From: Bog-756 sp963778165
Lineage (GTDB): Bacteria > Actinomycetota > Acidimicrobiia > Acidimicrobiales > RAAP-2
Direction of reading: 5' to 3'
Assembly: GCA_963778165.1 (NCBI GenBank)
Contig: CAVZTE010000005.1
Location: 806,001-870,000 of the forward strand
Length of the DNA stretch: 64,000 bases
Part shown: positions 1 through 8,230 of the stretch, piece after piece
Numbering within the stretch: position 1 is the first letter of the stretch
How the letters are laid out: each line of letters starts with the position of its first letter
The notes under the pieces: model-generated
The model's database searches: none
What the model saw: only the letters and a program-made list of their open reading frames with translations
What the model was told of the DNA's origin: nothing
Translations under genes and position numbers: made by a program

Positions 1-1133
1 CGGTCTATGCCCGCATGCGGGCCGAAGCCCCGGTCTACCGCAACGAGGAGCTGGACTTCTGGGCCCTGTCCCGCCACGAGGACGTCCTGGCGGCCTTCCG
101 CAACCTCGACGGGTTCTCCAACGCCCAGGGGGTATCCCTCGAGCCCAGCGCCATCGGGCCCGAGGCCCACAAGTTCATGTCGTTCCTGGCTCTGGACCCG
201 CCCCGCCACACCCGCATGCGCTCGCTGGTGGGCAAGGGGTTCACCCCGTCCAAAGTGGCCCGGATGGAGGACCACATCCGAGGCATCGCCCTCGAGCATC
301 TCGAGCCCGCCCTGGAGCAGGGAACGTTCGATTTCATCGCCGACTTCGCCGGCAAGCTGCCCATGGACGTCATCTCGGAACTGGTCGGGGTGCCCCGGGT
401 GGACCGGACCGAGGTCCGCCGGCTGGCCGATCTGGTGGTCCACCGGGAGGACGGTCTGCTCGACGTGCCCCCGGCCGGCATGGAGGCGGCCATCGGCCTG
501 GTGGCCTACTACCAGGAGATGGTGGACGAACGGCGACGCTCGCGGCGGGACGACCTGACCTCGGCCCTGCTCGATGCCGAGCTCGACGGGGACAAGCTCA
601 CCGATGAGGAGATCATCGCCTTCTTGTTCCTGATGGTGGTGGCCGGCAACGAGACCACCACCAAGCTGCTGGGCAACGCCTGGTACTGGGGCTGGCAGAA
701 CCCCGATCAGCGGGCCAAGCCGTTCGACGACCGCACTCGGGTGGACAGCTGGATCGAGGAGACGCTGCGTTACGACACCTCGAGCCAGATGCTGCTGCGG
801 GTCACCCGGATCCCCATGACCCTGCACGGGGTCGAGATCCCCGAAGGCAGCCGGGTCCTGTTGCTGGTGGGCTCGGCCAACCGGGACGAGACGGTCTTCC
901 CCGACGCCGACCGCTACGACCTCGACCGCGACACCAGCCGACTGGTCAGCTTCGGCAGTGGCCGGCACTTCTGCATGGGAGCGCCCATGGCCCGGCTCGA
1001 GGCCCGTATCGGTCTGACCGAACTGGTCGACCGGGTGGCCACCTACGAGGTCGATCCGTCCGCCATCGAGCGGGTCCACTCCATCAACGTGCGGGGGCTG
1101 GCCGCCCTGCCGACCACGGTGACCCTGCGCTGA
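1..1133 (+). CDS. Cytochrome P450, CYP123-like (5' end outside window)
   Basis: Heme-thiolate monooxygenase; substrate unknown. The reading frame is open from base 3, and the N-terminus lies upstream. Counting from the Met at base 15, the I-helix oxygen-binding motif AGNETT is at 210-215, the K-helix EETLR (ExxR) at 248-252, and the heme-binding loop FGSGRHFCMG at 313-322 with ligand Cys320. About 376 residues are visible of a usual ~400. From memory it resembles mycobacterial CYP123 closely (for example FAGKLPMDVISEL and LRYDTSSQ). Its stop overlaps the SDR start by one base, so the two are co-transcribed. In mycobacteria the CYP123 gene likewise precedes an SDR, CYP51 and a ferredoxin, which is the order here. 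Confidence 0.93.
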   Translation, partial: VYARMRAEAPVYRNEELDFWALSRHEDVLAAFRNLDGFSNAQGVSLEPSAIGPEAHKFMSFLALDPPRHTRMRSLVGKGFTPSKVARMEDHIRGIALEHLEPALEQGTFDFIADFAGKLPMDVISELVGVPRVDRTEVRRLADLVVHREDGLLDVPPAGMEAAIGLVAYYQEMVDERRRSRRDDLTSALLDAELDGDKLTDEEIIAFLFLMVVAGNETTTKLLGNAWYWGWQNPDQRAKPFDDRTRVDSWIEETLRYDTSSQMLLRVTRIPMTLHGVEIPEGSRVLLLVGSANRDETVFPDADRYDLDRDTSRLVSFGSGRHFCMGAPMARLEARIGLTELVDRVATYEVDPSAIERVHSINVRGLAALPTTVTLR

Positions 1134-1921
1134 TGCCCCGGTTCGAGGACCACCCGGTCCGGCGCCCGGCCGTGGTGACCGGGGCGTCGTCGGGCATCGG
1201 ACAGGCCACGGCGGTGGCCCTGGCGGCCCAGGGGCACCCGGTGGCTCTCGGGGCCCGCCGGGTGGCCGAGTGCGAGGACACCGCGGCCGCCATCCGGGCC
1301 GACGGCGGCGAAGCGGTGGCCATCCATCTGGATCTGGCCGACGCCAACTCGGTGGAGCAGTTCGCCAAAGCCGCCGTGGAGGCGCTGGGCACGGTCGAGA
1401 TCCTGGTGTCGAACGCGGCCCAGAACATCGCCGGCACCGTGCTCGACACCGACTCCGAGGCCTTCGACGGTGTGCTGGCGGTCAACCTGAGCGGTACCCA
1501 CCGGCTGGTGCGGGCGCTGGCTCCGGCCATGACCGAACGCCAGCGGGGCGACATCGTCTTCGTGACCTCCGACGTGGCGGAGCGACCCCGACCGTCCATG
1601 GCGGCCTATGTCACCTCCAAGTGGGGACTCGAGGGGTACGTCAACTCACTCCAGATGGAGCTGGAGGGGACCGGGGTGCGGGCCACCATCGTGCGGCCCG
1701 GGCCGACCCTGACCGGCATGGGGATGGACTGGGATCCCGCCGTGACCGGTCAGGTCATCGAGGAGTGGGTGGCGTGGGGATTCGCCCGCCACGACAACTT
1801 CATGCGCCCGGCCGGCGTGGCCCAGGCCATCGTGGCCGTGGTGGGGCTGGCCCGCGGCACCCACGCCACCGTCATCGAGCTGCAGCCCGAGGCACCGATC
1901 CGCACCGATCCCGACGAGTAG
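1133..1921 (+). CDS. Short-chain dehydrogenase/reductase
   Basis: Classical SDR of 262 residues, an NAD(P)-dependent alcohol/ketone oxidoreductase. The Rossmann cofactor motif TGASSGIG is at 16-23. NAA (94-96) replaces the usual NAG. The catalytic set is Ser146, Tyr159 and Lys163 in YVTSK. It sits between two P450 genes, one base overlapping the first and nine bases before the second, so it probably oxidises or reduces a hydroxylated product of these P450s. It occupies the place of Rv0765c in the mycobacterial CYP51 operon (from memory). Substrate unknown. Confidence 0.92.
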   Translation: MPRFEDHPVRRPAVVTGASSGIGQATAVALAAQGHPVALGARRVAECEDTAAAIRADGGEAVAIHLDLADANSVEQFAKAAVEALGTVEILVSNAAQNIAGTVLDTDSEAFDGVLAVNLSGTHRLVRALAPAMTERQRGDIVFVTSDVAERPRPSMAAYVTSKWGLEGYVNSLQMELEGTGVRATIVRPGPTLTGMGMDWDPAVTGQVIEEWVAWGFARHDNFMRPAGVAQAIVAVVGLARGTHATVIELQPEAPIRTDPDE

Positions 1922-1929
1922 GGAGAGCC

Positions 1930-3519
1930 ATGACCATTGCCGTGGAGCACAGACAACCACCCCGGGTGTCCGGCGGCGAGGAGGCAAACGGCCACCTCGA
2001 GGAGTTGCGTGACGATCCCATCGCCCTCATGAACCGGGTGCGGGCCGAGTGCGGCGACGTGGGGGTGTTCCGGTTGGTGGAGCGGGACGTGGTCCTGATG
2101 ACCGGGGCGGAGGCCAACGAGTTCTTCTTCCGGGCCCCCGAGGAGGTCCTCGACCAGGCCGAGGCGTACCCCTTCATGACCCCGATCTTCGGCGAGGGGG
2201 TGGTCTTCGACGCGCCACCTGAGCGCCGTCGGGAGATGCTCCACAATCAGGCCCTCCGGGACAAGTTCATGCGCGGCCACGCCTCCACCATCGCCGACGA
2301 GGTGGAGGCCATGGTGGCCGGTTGGGCCGACCAGGGGGAGATCGACCTGCTCGACTGGTTCGCCGAGCTGACCATCTACACCTCGTCGGCCTGCCTGATC
2401 GGCAAGGGGTTCCGGGACCAGCTCGACATGCGGTTCGCCCGGCTCTACCACGACCTCGAACAGGGAACCGACGCCATCGCCTACGTCGATCCCTACGCCC
2501 CCATCGAGAGCTTCCGCCGTCGTGACGCCGCCCGGGTGGGACTGGTGCAGCTGGTCGAAGAGATCATGGAGGGCCGGGCCGCCTCCCCCCCGGCCGAGGC
2601 CGACCAGCGCGACCTGTTGGACGTACTGATGTCGATCACCAACGAGGACGGTTCGCCCCGCTTTCTGGCCAACGAGGTCACCGGCATGTTCATCTCCATG
2701 ATGTTCGCCGGGCACCACACCACCTCGGGCACGGCGGCATGGACCCTGATCGAGCTGCTGCGCCATCCCCAGGAGATGGAGCTGGTGGGCTCGGAGCTCG
2801 ATGAGCTGTACGCCGGAGGAGCCGAGGTCAGCTATCAGGCCCTCCGCGAGATGCCCCACCTGGAGTCGGCCGTCAAAGAGGCCCTCCGGCTGCATCCACC
2901 CCTCATCCTGTTGCTGCGGGTGGCCAAGGAGGACCTCGAAGTCGACGGGTTCGAGGTGAAGGCGGGCCAGATGGTGGCCACCAGCCCGTCGGTGTCCAAC
3001 CGGATCCCCGAGGACTTCCCCGAACCCGACATGTTCCTTCCCGGTCGGTACCTCGAACCCCGCCAGGAGGACCGGGCCAATCCCTGGACGTGGATTCCCT
3101 TCGGCGCCGGACGCCACCGGTGCGTGGGGGCGGCCTTCGCCATGATGCAACTCAAGGCCATCTTCTCGGTCCTGCTGCTGGATTGGGAGTTCGAGCTGGC
3201 CCAGCCGCCCGACACCTACCGGAACGACCACTCGAAGATGGTGGTCCAACTCCAGCAACCCTGCGTGGTCCGCTACCGGCGCAAGAGCGGCAGCCCGCCG
3301 TTCCGGGCCGGCGTGACGTTGATGCGGGTCTCGGTGGACATCGACCTGTGCCAGGGTCACGGGGTGTGCGAATCCGAGGCGCCGGGCGTGTTCGAGCTGG
3401 GCAAGAACCAGACGGTGACCATTCTCGACGACACGCCCGGCGATGAGCTCCGGTCCGAAGTCGAAGCGGCCGTCCGCTTCTGCCCCACATCCGCGCTTCA
3501 CCTCACCGAACAGGAGTAG
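1930..3519 (+). CDS. cyp51: CYP51 sterol 14-alpha-demethylase fused to 3Fe-4S ferredoxin
   Basis: A 529-residue protein starting at the ATG after GGGAGAGCC. Residues 1 to ~452 are a CYP51-type P450: substrate-region FDAPPERRREMLHN (93-106), FAELTIYTSSACLIGK, I-helix AGHHTT (260-265), ETLR-equivalent KEALR, heme loop FGAGRHRCVG (391-400, Cys398), and a C-terminal NDHSKMVVQL. CYP51 removes the 14-alpha-methyl group of sterol precursors. With no stop codon, a short linker (~453-465) leads into a ferredoxin domain with DLCQGHGVC (Cys474, Cys480) and FCPT (Cys518), the CxxxxxC...CP pattern of 3Fe-4S ferredoxins that feed bacterial P450s. An internal Met465 (base 3322) could also start a free ferredoxin. 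In mycobacteria these are two genes; a fusion is known from Methylococcus. Confidence 0.93.
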   Translation: MTIAVEHRQPPRVSGGEEANGHLEELRDDPIALMNRVRAECGDVGVFRLVERDVVLMTGAEANEFFFRAPEEVLDQAEAYPFMTPIFGEGVVFDAPPERRREMLHNQALRDKFMRGHASTIADEVEAMVAGWADQGEIDLLDWFAELTIYTSSACLIGKGFRDQLDMRFARLYHDLEQGTDAIAYVDPYAPIESFRRRDAARVGLVQLVEEIMEGRAASPPAEADQRDLLDVLMSITNEDGSPRFLANEVTGMFISMMFAGHHTTSGTAAWTLIELLRHPQEMELVGSELDELYAGGAEVSYQALREMPHLESAVKEALRLHPPLILLLRVAKEDLEVDGFEVKAGQMVATSPSVSNRIPEDFPEPDMFLPGRYLEPRQEDRANPWTWIPFGAGRHRCVGAAFAMMQLKAIFSVLLLDWEFELAQPPDTYRNDHSKMVVQLQQPCVVRYRRKSGSPPFRAGVTLMRVSVDIDLCQGHGVCESEAPGVFELGKNQTVTILDDTPGDELRSEVEAAVRFCPTSALHLTEQE

Positions 3520-3523
3520 GTCC

Positions 3524-4084
3524 ATGCCGAAATTCCCGCGCCAGGAGATGGAAGAGATGATGCAGCGGTGGCTGGACATCAACCACCGCTGCGAGCAGCA
3601 ACTCGACTGGTCGCCGATGGCCGACATGTACACCGAGGACGCCACCTACGGATGGAACGTCGGCCCTACCGACGAGTTCATGGCCGTCGGCCGCGACGAG
3701 ATCCGTGAGTATGCCCTGGGCCTGGAGATGGAAGGGCTGGGGGGATGGGTCTATCCCTACCAACGGGTGTTGATCGACGACGTCCAGGGTGAGATCCTCG
3801 GCCTGTGGAAGCAGGTGGCCGACGCCACCCGGCCCGACGGCAGCCCCTACGAGATCGCCGGACTGGGCGGGAGCTGGTTCCGCTATGCCGGCGACTTCAA
3901 GTGGAGTTGGCAGCGGGACTTCTTCGACGTGGGGAACGCCACCGCCCTCTTCCTGGAGATGATCTCGGCCGGCGTGCTCACCCCGGGTATGACCAAGCGG
4001 ATGGAGAAGGCCACTTCCGGCAAGCGGCAGCCCGGCCACTACCGGGTGGGCCAGGCGCCGGTGGGCCTGTGGGAAGGCGTCTGA
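3524..4084 (+). CDS. NTF2-like (SnoaL-type) protein of the CYP51 operon
   Basis: A 186-residue protein starting at the ATG four bases after the CYP51-ferredoxin stop. It begins with charged helices (EEMMQRWLDINHR), followed by MADMYTEDATYGWNVG and an alternating sheet pattern typical of the NTF2/SnoaL fold, which often houses hydrolases, isomerases or ligand-binding proteins. No catalytic residues can be assigned. Its place, immediately after the ferredoxin, is that of Rv0762c in the mycobacterial operon (from memory). It is probably part of the same steroid or terpenoid pathway. A role as a structural partner is equally possible. Confidence 0.72.
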   Translation: MPKFPRQEMEEMMQRWLDINHRCEQQLDWSPMADMYTEDATYGWNVGPTDEFMAVGRDEIREYALGLEMEGLGGWVYPYQRVLIDDVQGEILGLWKQVADATRPDGSPYEIAGLGGSWFRYAGDFKWSWQRDFFDVGNATALFLEMISAGVLTPGMTKRMEKATSGKRQPGHYRVGQAPVGLWEGV

Positions 4085-4096
4085 GCGGGGCGGGGC

Positions 4097-5182
4097 TCAG
4101 GATCCGGTGTCGAAGGCTTCGATGACCCGGGTCCGCCACCCTTTGAGGTCCTCGCTGTGGTCGGCCTCGGTGCGACCCATCCGGACCAGGACCAGGTCGA
4201 GATGGGGGCAGATGTCGATGTATTGGCCCTCGTGGCCGGCCGCCCAGAAGGTACCCAGGGGATTGTCACGGGTCCACCAGTGGGAGCCGTAGTAGTCGCC
4301 GTCGTCGGGGTCCACCGAGCGGGGCCGCCGGCCGTGGTCGACCCAACCTTCGGGTAGCAGCTGCCGCTGGCCCCACCGGCCGTCCCGGAGGTAGAGCAAT
4401 CCGAAGCGGGCGTAGTCGCGGGCGGTGGCGTAGGCGTAGGACGCCGCCACCCAGGTGCCGGCGTCATCCAGGGTCACCGTGGCCGAGGTCATGCCCAGCG
4501 GGCCGAACAGCCGGTCGGCCAGAAACTGCCGGTAGGGCTCACCGGCCCCGACCAGGCGGGCCACGATGCCCGACACGATGTTGCTGGTCCCGCTGGAGTA
4601 GTTGAACCGGGTGCCCGGCGGTGCCGCCAGTGGCCGGTCGGCGGCGAAGGCCGCCATGTCGGCCTGGCCCCGGCCGAACAACATCTGGAGGACGTCGGAG
4701 ACCTCGGGATCCTCGTACACCTCGTTGAAGTCGAGCCCGTCCCGCATGTCCAACAGCTGCTGGAGGGAGATGGCGGCCCGGGGGTCGCCGGCCGACTGCC
4801 ACTCGGGCACCGGCGCCGGGGCATCCAGCGACAATCTCCCTTCGGCCACCAACATGCCGACCACGGCGTGGAGCATGGACTTGGCCATGGACCACGAGAG
4901 CAGCGGGGTCTCCACCGTCACCGGCTTGCCCGGCTTGTCCCACTGGGGCAGGAGGCCGTCGTAGCGTTCGAAGACCAGCCTGCCGCGGTGGACGATGGCC
5001 ACGGCGTAGGTCTGGTGCAGGGGCCCGGCCGGATCGAAGGCCTCCTCCATGAGGCCGTCGATGGCCACGCCCTCCGGCAGTGGGCCGACCGGCCACTCCG
5101 CGGCGGGCCAGGGCACTCGGTGGGCTGGTGCGGCAACCGGTGCAGGGGCTGGGTGTTCGGCAGGACGGTCACGGCCCAGCAT
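4097..5182 (-). CDS. Beta-lactamase-family serine hydrolase
   Basis: A 361-residue member of the class C beta-lactamase/esterase/6-aminohexanoate-dimer hydrolase superfamily. The SxxK nucleophile motif is SMAK in LLSWSMAKSM. A YSS in FNYSSGTSN takes the YxN position, and AAGHEGQYIDI corresponds to the third active-site motif. The frame stays open upstream, but I chose the ATG at 5182 because it lies just outside the divergent VOC gene. No signal peptide is evident, so it is probably cytoplasmic. It converges on the CYP51 operon. Substrate unknown; esters or amides are plausible. Confidence 0.86.
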   Translation of the reverse strand: MLGRDRPAEHPAPAPVAAPAHRVPWPAAEWPVGPLPEGVAIDGLMEEAFDPAGPLHQTYAVAIVHRGRLVFERYDGLLPQWDKPGKPVTVETPLLSWSMAKSMLHAVVGMLVAEGRLSLDAPAPVPEWQSAGDPRAAISLQQLLDMRDGLDFNEVYEDPEVSDVLQMLFGRGQADMAAFAADRPLAAPPGTRFNYSSGTSNIVSGIVARLVGAGEPYRQFLADRLFGPLGMTSATVTLDDAGTWVAASYAYATARDYARFGLLYLRDGRWGQRQLLPEGWVDHGRRPRSVDPDDGDYYGSHWWTRDNPLGTFWAAGHEGQYIDICPHLDLVLVRMGRTEADHSEDLKGWRTRVIEAFDTGS

Positions 5183-5216
5183 CGCGCAACCGCCCCGTCT
5201 GGCAGGATGTGCGCCG

Positions 5217-5588
5217 GTGATCGACCATGTCTCCATCCAGTGCGCCGATGTGCCGCCAGTGCGGCCTTCTACGACGCCGTGCTGGCCCCCCTGGGCTTCG
5301 GACGGGTGCTCGACTTCGGCCAGGCCATGGGGTTCGGCCTGCCTCCGGCGCCTCAGCTGTGGATCGGGCCCCGCTCCACCGGCCACGGGTTCCGCGAGAC
5401 CCATCTGGCCTTCGCCGCGGCGGACCGGGCCATGGTGCGGCTCTTCTACCAGGCCGCCGAAGCCATCGGCGCACCCCTGCTGCACCCGCCGCGGCTGTGG
5501 CCCGAGTACGACCCGGACTACTTCGGCGGCCTTCGTCCGCGATCCCGACGGCAACAACGTCGAGGCCGTCTGTCGCCGACCGGAGTGA
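5217..5588 (+). CDS. VOC/glyoxalase-like protein, two compensating frameshifts
   Basis: Reads as a ~123-residue single-domain vicinal-oxygen-chelate protein, but in two frames. It starts VIDHVSIQCADV in one frame. After a missing base near 5254 it continues SAAFYDAVLAPLGFGRVLDF in the next, then returns near 5525, where one extra G precedes AFVRDPDGNNVEAV. The His in IDHVS and the Glu in NNVEAV are the expected metal ligands. The start GTG at 5217 is divergent from the serine hydrolase, 34 bases apart. The protein reads well across both joints, so sequence errors are more likely than gene decay, but a recent pseudogene is possible. Confidence 0.75.
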   Translation: MIDHVSIQCADVPPVRPSTTPCWPPWASDGCSTSARPWGSACLRRLSCGSGPAPPATGSARPIWPSPRRTGPWCGSSTRPPKPSAHPCCTRRGCGPSTTRTTSAAFVRDPDGNNVEAVCRRPE

Positions 5589-5699
5589 GGGCCGGGGGAT
5601 CCGACGTTCAGCTACAAGTGGGCTGTGGCGCAGAGTGCGACGGCGAGCAGGCACTGGGTCGAGGGCGGCGAGAGGGACGCCGGCCCGTAGGCTGCCGGG

Positions 5700-6155
5700 G
5701 TGATCGCCGATCGACTGGTGCAACTCGGGATCGAGCTTCCCCCGGTGTCGCCACCGGTCGGGACGTACGAAGGTTGCGTGGTGCTCGACGACATGGTCTA
5801 TGTCGGTGGTCACGGTCCGGTCAACGGATCCGAGGTGGTCCACGGCAAGGTGGGCGGCAGCCTCACCCTGGACCAGGGCCGACGGGCGGCCCGACTGACC
5901 GGGCTGTCGATCCTGGCCACGCTGCAGGCCGAGCTCGGAGAGCTCGATCGGGTCGTCCGGATGGTCAAGGTGTTCGGTATGGTCAACGTGGCTCCGGGCT
6001 TCGATCGCACCCCGGCGGTCCTCGACGGCTGCTCCGACCTGTTGGTCGAGGTCTTCGGGGAGGCGGGCCGCCACACCCGCAGCGCGGTGGGCCTCGCCGA
6101 ACTGCCCTTCGGCATTGCCGTCGAGATCGAGCTCATGGCCCGCATCCGCTCCTGA
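5700..6155 (+). CDS. RidA/YjgF-family protein
   Basis: A 151-residue protein starting at GTG. The fold pattern is that of the RidA (YjgF/YER057c/UK114) family: MVYVGGHGPV near the start, a conserved helix QGRRAARLTGLSILATLQAELGELD, then VVRMVKVFGMVN and a C-terminal RSAVGLAELPFGIAVEIELMARI. RidA proteins hydrolyse reactive enamine/imine intermediates; this one is of the longer, RidA-like subgroup (VG-AELP ending), where the substrate is usually unknown. It stands alone between two VOC genes on the same strand. Confidence 0.85.
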   Translation: MIADRLVQLGIELPPVSPPVGTYEGCVVLDDMVYVGGHGPVNGSEVVHGKVGGSLTLDQGRRAARLTGLSILATLQAELGELDRVVRMVKVFGMVNVAPGFDRTPAVLDGCSDLLVEVFGEAGRHTRSAVGLAELPFGIAVEIELMARIRS

Positions 6156-6210
6156 CCGGGAGGGCAGAGCACCACTGGCCGCGGAGGAACGACCGTGGGA
6201 TCGTTGACGG

Positions 6211-6592
6211 ATGATCACCGGAACCCATGCCATCATCTATGCCGAGGACGCCGGGGCGGCCCGGGCCTTCTTCCGTGACACCCTCGGATTCCCCTCGGTG
6301 GACGCCCACGACGGATGGCTGATCTTCCAGCTGCCCCCGGCCGAGTTGGGGATCCACCCGTCCGCACCCGGCTGACCCCGCTACCGGTGCCCCGGCCGGA
6401 CGCCAGGAGCTCTACCTCATGTGCGACGACATCCGGGGCACGGTGGCCGAGCTCACCGCCGCCGGCGTGGAGTTCACCACGGACATCGAGAATCAGGGCT
6501 GGGGTCTCCTGGTGCGACTGCAGGTACCCGGGGCCGGCGAGATCGGTCTGTACGAGCCCCGGCACGCCACCGCCCACACGCTCGACGCCTGA
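6211..6592 (+). CDS. VOC/glyoxalase-like protein with one frameshift
   Basis: A single-domain VOC protein of ~126 residues. The N-terminal half (MITGTHAIIYAEDAGAARAFFRDTLGF) runs to a premature stop at 6372-6374. Reading with one G removed from CCCGGCTGA near 6371 restores the frame, giving a linker and then RQELYLMCDDIRGTVAELTAAGVEF and a C-terminal GEIGLYEPRH that carries the expected Glu metal ligand. Family members chelate a divalent metal and catalyse varied reactions (isomerisation, dioxygenation, resistance). As written the gene is broken; a sequence error is the simpler explanation. Confidence 0.72.
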
Positions 6593-6728
6593 GCCGTCGT
6601 CAGGGTGGCGGCTCTCAGAACGGCGGCCGGCGGGGTGTGGAGTTCTCCAACCGGAGCGAGTTGTTCTATCGTCATAGGGGACGATCGGTCATCCAACGAC
6701 CCGTCGTCCAGGACCAAGAGGGGGCACC

Positions 6729-7163
6729 GTGACTACGTCAGGCAATCGTCGACGCACCAGCACAAACACCAGGACCAGTACCAGTACCAGCACCACCGAG
6801 CCGCGTGCCGATCCACCGGTGAACCGCCAACGCAACTCGCGGATCGCCCGGTTGGAAGCAGAGCGGGACCGGGCCCTGGAAGAGGCCCGCAAGGCCACCC
6901 TCTTCGCCGAGGAGTGCCGCCAGGAGCGGGACCGCCTCACCGCCGCTCTGGTCGACACCAACGAGCACTACGTCAATGCCGAGATGAAGAACCTGGAGCT
7001 CCAGGGGAGAATCGACCGGATCCGCGACGAGCTTCGACCCTTGGCCAATGTGAACCAGCACATCAAGCGGCTGCAGAAGGACAAGTGCAGTGCCTGCGGC
7101 AAGGCGTGGCCCTGTGTGTCGGAGTCCATCCGGATCGTCCTGGAGAAGAGCGAGAACCCGTAG
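6729..7163 (+). CDS. Small coiled-coil protein with Cys-rich tail, unknown function
   Basis: A 144-residue protein starting at GTG. Three parts are visible. Residues 1-30 are Thr/Ser/Arg-rich and low-complexity (TSTNTRTSTSTSTT). Residues ~35-120 are a charged heptad-like helix (RIARLEAERDRALEEARKATLF through ELRPLANVNQHIKRLQ). The end contains CSACGKAWPC, three cysteines that could bind zinc or form disulfides. I do not recognise the family. The low-complexity start is encoded by an ACC-rich DNA repeat. It lies 48 bases before a polyprenyl synthase gene. A scaffold or regulatory role is possible but not shown. Confidence 0.6.
   Translation: MTTSGNRRRTSTNTRTSTSTSTTEPRADPPVNRQRNSRIARLEAERDRALEEARKATLFAEECRQERDRLTAALVDTNEHYVNAEMKNLELQGRIDRIRDELRPLANVNQHIKRLQKDKCSACGKAWPCVSESIRIVLEKSENP
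6756..6797 (+). repeat. ACC/AGT-rich short tandem repeat
   Basis: Imperfect CCAG-ACCAGT units give the Thr/Ser run at the start of the coiled-coil protein. Such runs change length easily. A similar ACCACG/ACCAGG run occurs at 9186-9220, just before another start codon. Confidence 0.55.
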
Positions 7164-7210
7164 CAGGCTGATCCGATCGGGTTGCCGGCCACTCCAGTTA
7201 CTGTCACGGA

Positions 7211-8185
7211 ATGGAGTCGCCGCTCGACCTGTTGGACGTCCCTGATCTGGACGACCGGTTGGGAGCGGTGAACGCCCGGCTGCTCCGCACCTGTTCGGTG
7301 GGCGACCCGGAGTACACCGCCTCCAGTGCCCGCATGGTCGTGGCCGGCGGAAAGCGCCTCCGCCCGGCCCTGACGGTGGCCGTCGCCAACCTGGGCCACG
7401 TCTTCGACGACCGGGTCATCGCCGCCGCAGCTGCGGTGGAGCTGGTCCAGGTGGGATCGCTGGTTCACGACGACATCTTCGACGGGGCCCTGACCCGGAG
7501 GGGGACCCCGACCATCAACGCCGTCGAGGGCCGCAACGAAGCCCTCCTGGCCGGGACCTACCTGTTGGCCCGGGCCGGGGCCGAAGCGGCATCGGCCGGC
7601 CAGCTGGTGGCCGTGGACATCGCCCGGACGGTGGCCCGGCTGTGCGTTGGGCAGGCCACCGAGACCGAGCACATCTTCGATGTCGACCAGGACCTGGACC
7701 AGTACCTGTTCAACATCGAAGGCAAGACCGCAGCCCTCTTCGCCTGCTCGTGCCGGGTGGGCGCGTTGAGCGCAGACCTGCCGGTCGAACAGCTCGACCT
7801 CTTCGGCCAGTTCGGGCACAACTTCGGCATGGCCTTCCAGATCATCGACGACGTGCTGGACCTCATCGGCGACCCGACCCGGCTGGGCAAGCCGGTCGGC
7901 GCCGACCTGCCCGGTGGCGTGCTCACCATGCCCGTGCTGTTGGAGCTGGCCGACCGGCCGGGCGGCGACCTCCGGGCCCTCCTGACCCGCCGGACCACCT
8001 CGGACCTGCAGCAGGCCTCCCGGATGGTGGCCGAGTCCGACCGCATCGCCGAGACCATCGAGGCGGCCCGGCGGTACGCCGAGGCGGCGGCGTCCGCCAT
8101 CGGGTCGGTTCCGGGCACGTCGGCCCTGGCCTTCTTCCCGCAGTCCTATCTGGACTGGTCCCTGGAACAGTTCCTGGCCGCCTGA
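7211..8185 (+). CDS. Polyprenyl diphosphate synthase
   Basis: Trans-isoprenyl diphosphate synthase of 324 residues that elongates allylic diphosphates with IPP, probably making the side chain of menaquinone. GGKRLRP (46-52) binds IPP. The first Asp-rich motif is DDIFD (87-91, in VHDDIFDGA), the second is DDVLD (213-217, in QIIDDVLD); both bind the Mg-diphosphate. Length fits the family. Chain length cannot be read with certainty, though the absence of bulky aromatics just before the first Asp motif favours a long-chain product. It is preceded by the coiled-coil gene and followed by a convergent hydrolase. Confidence 0.93.
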   Translation: MESPLDLLDVPDLDDRLGAVNARLLRTCSVGDPEYTASSARMVVAGGKRLRPALTVAVANLGHVFDDRVIAAAAAVELVQVGSLVHDDIFDGALTRRGTPTINAVEGRNEALLAGTYLLARAGAEAASAGQLVAVDIARTVARLCVGQATETEHIFDVDQDLDQYLFNIEGKTAALFACSCRVGALSADLPVEQLDLFGQFGHNFGMAFQIIDDVLDLIGDPTRLGKPVGADLPGGVLTMPVLLELADRPGGDLRALLTRRTTSDLQQASRMVAESDRIAETIEAARRYAEAAASAIGSVPGTSALAFFPQSYLDWSLEQFLAA

Positions 8186-8230
8186 GCCACCATCCTGAAG
8201 CGACCGCGGCAGGGGGGCGGGGCAGGTCCG

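Noticed and set aside
1750..3645. Minus-strand open frame of 631 codons opposite CYP51
   Set aside because: His/Gly/Val-rich, no recognisable domain, and fully opposite a clear P450. Such shadows are expected at this GC content.
5217..5588. Programmed ribosomal frameshifting in the VOC gene
   Set aside because: No slippery site or stimulatory structure seen, and two opposite shifts are needed in a small enzyme.
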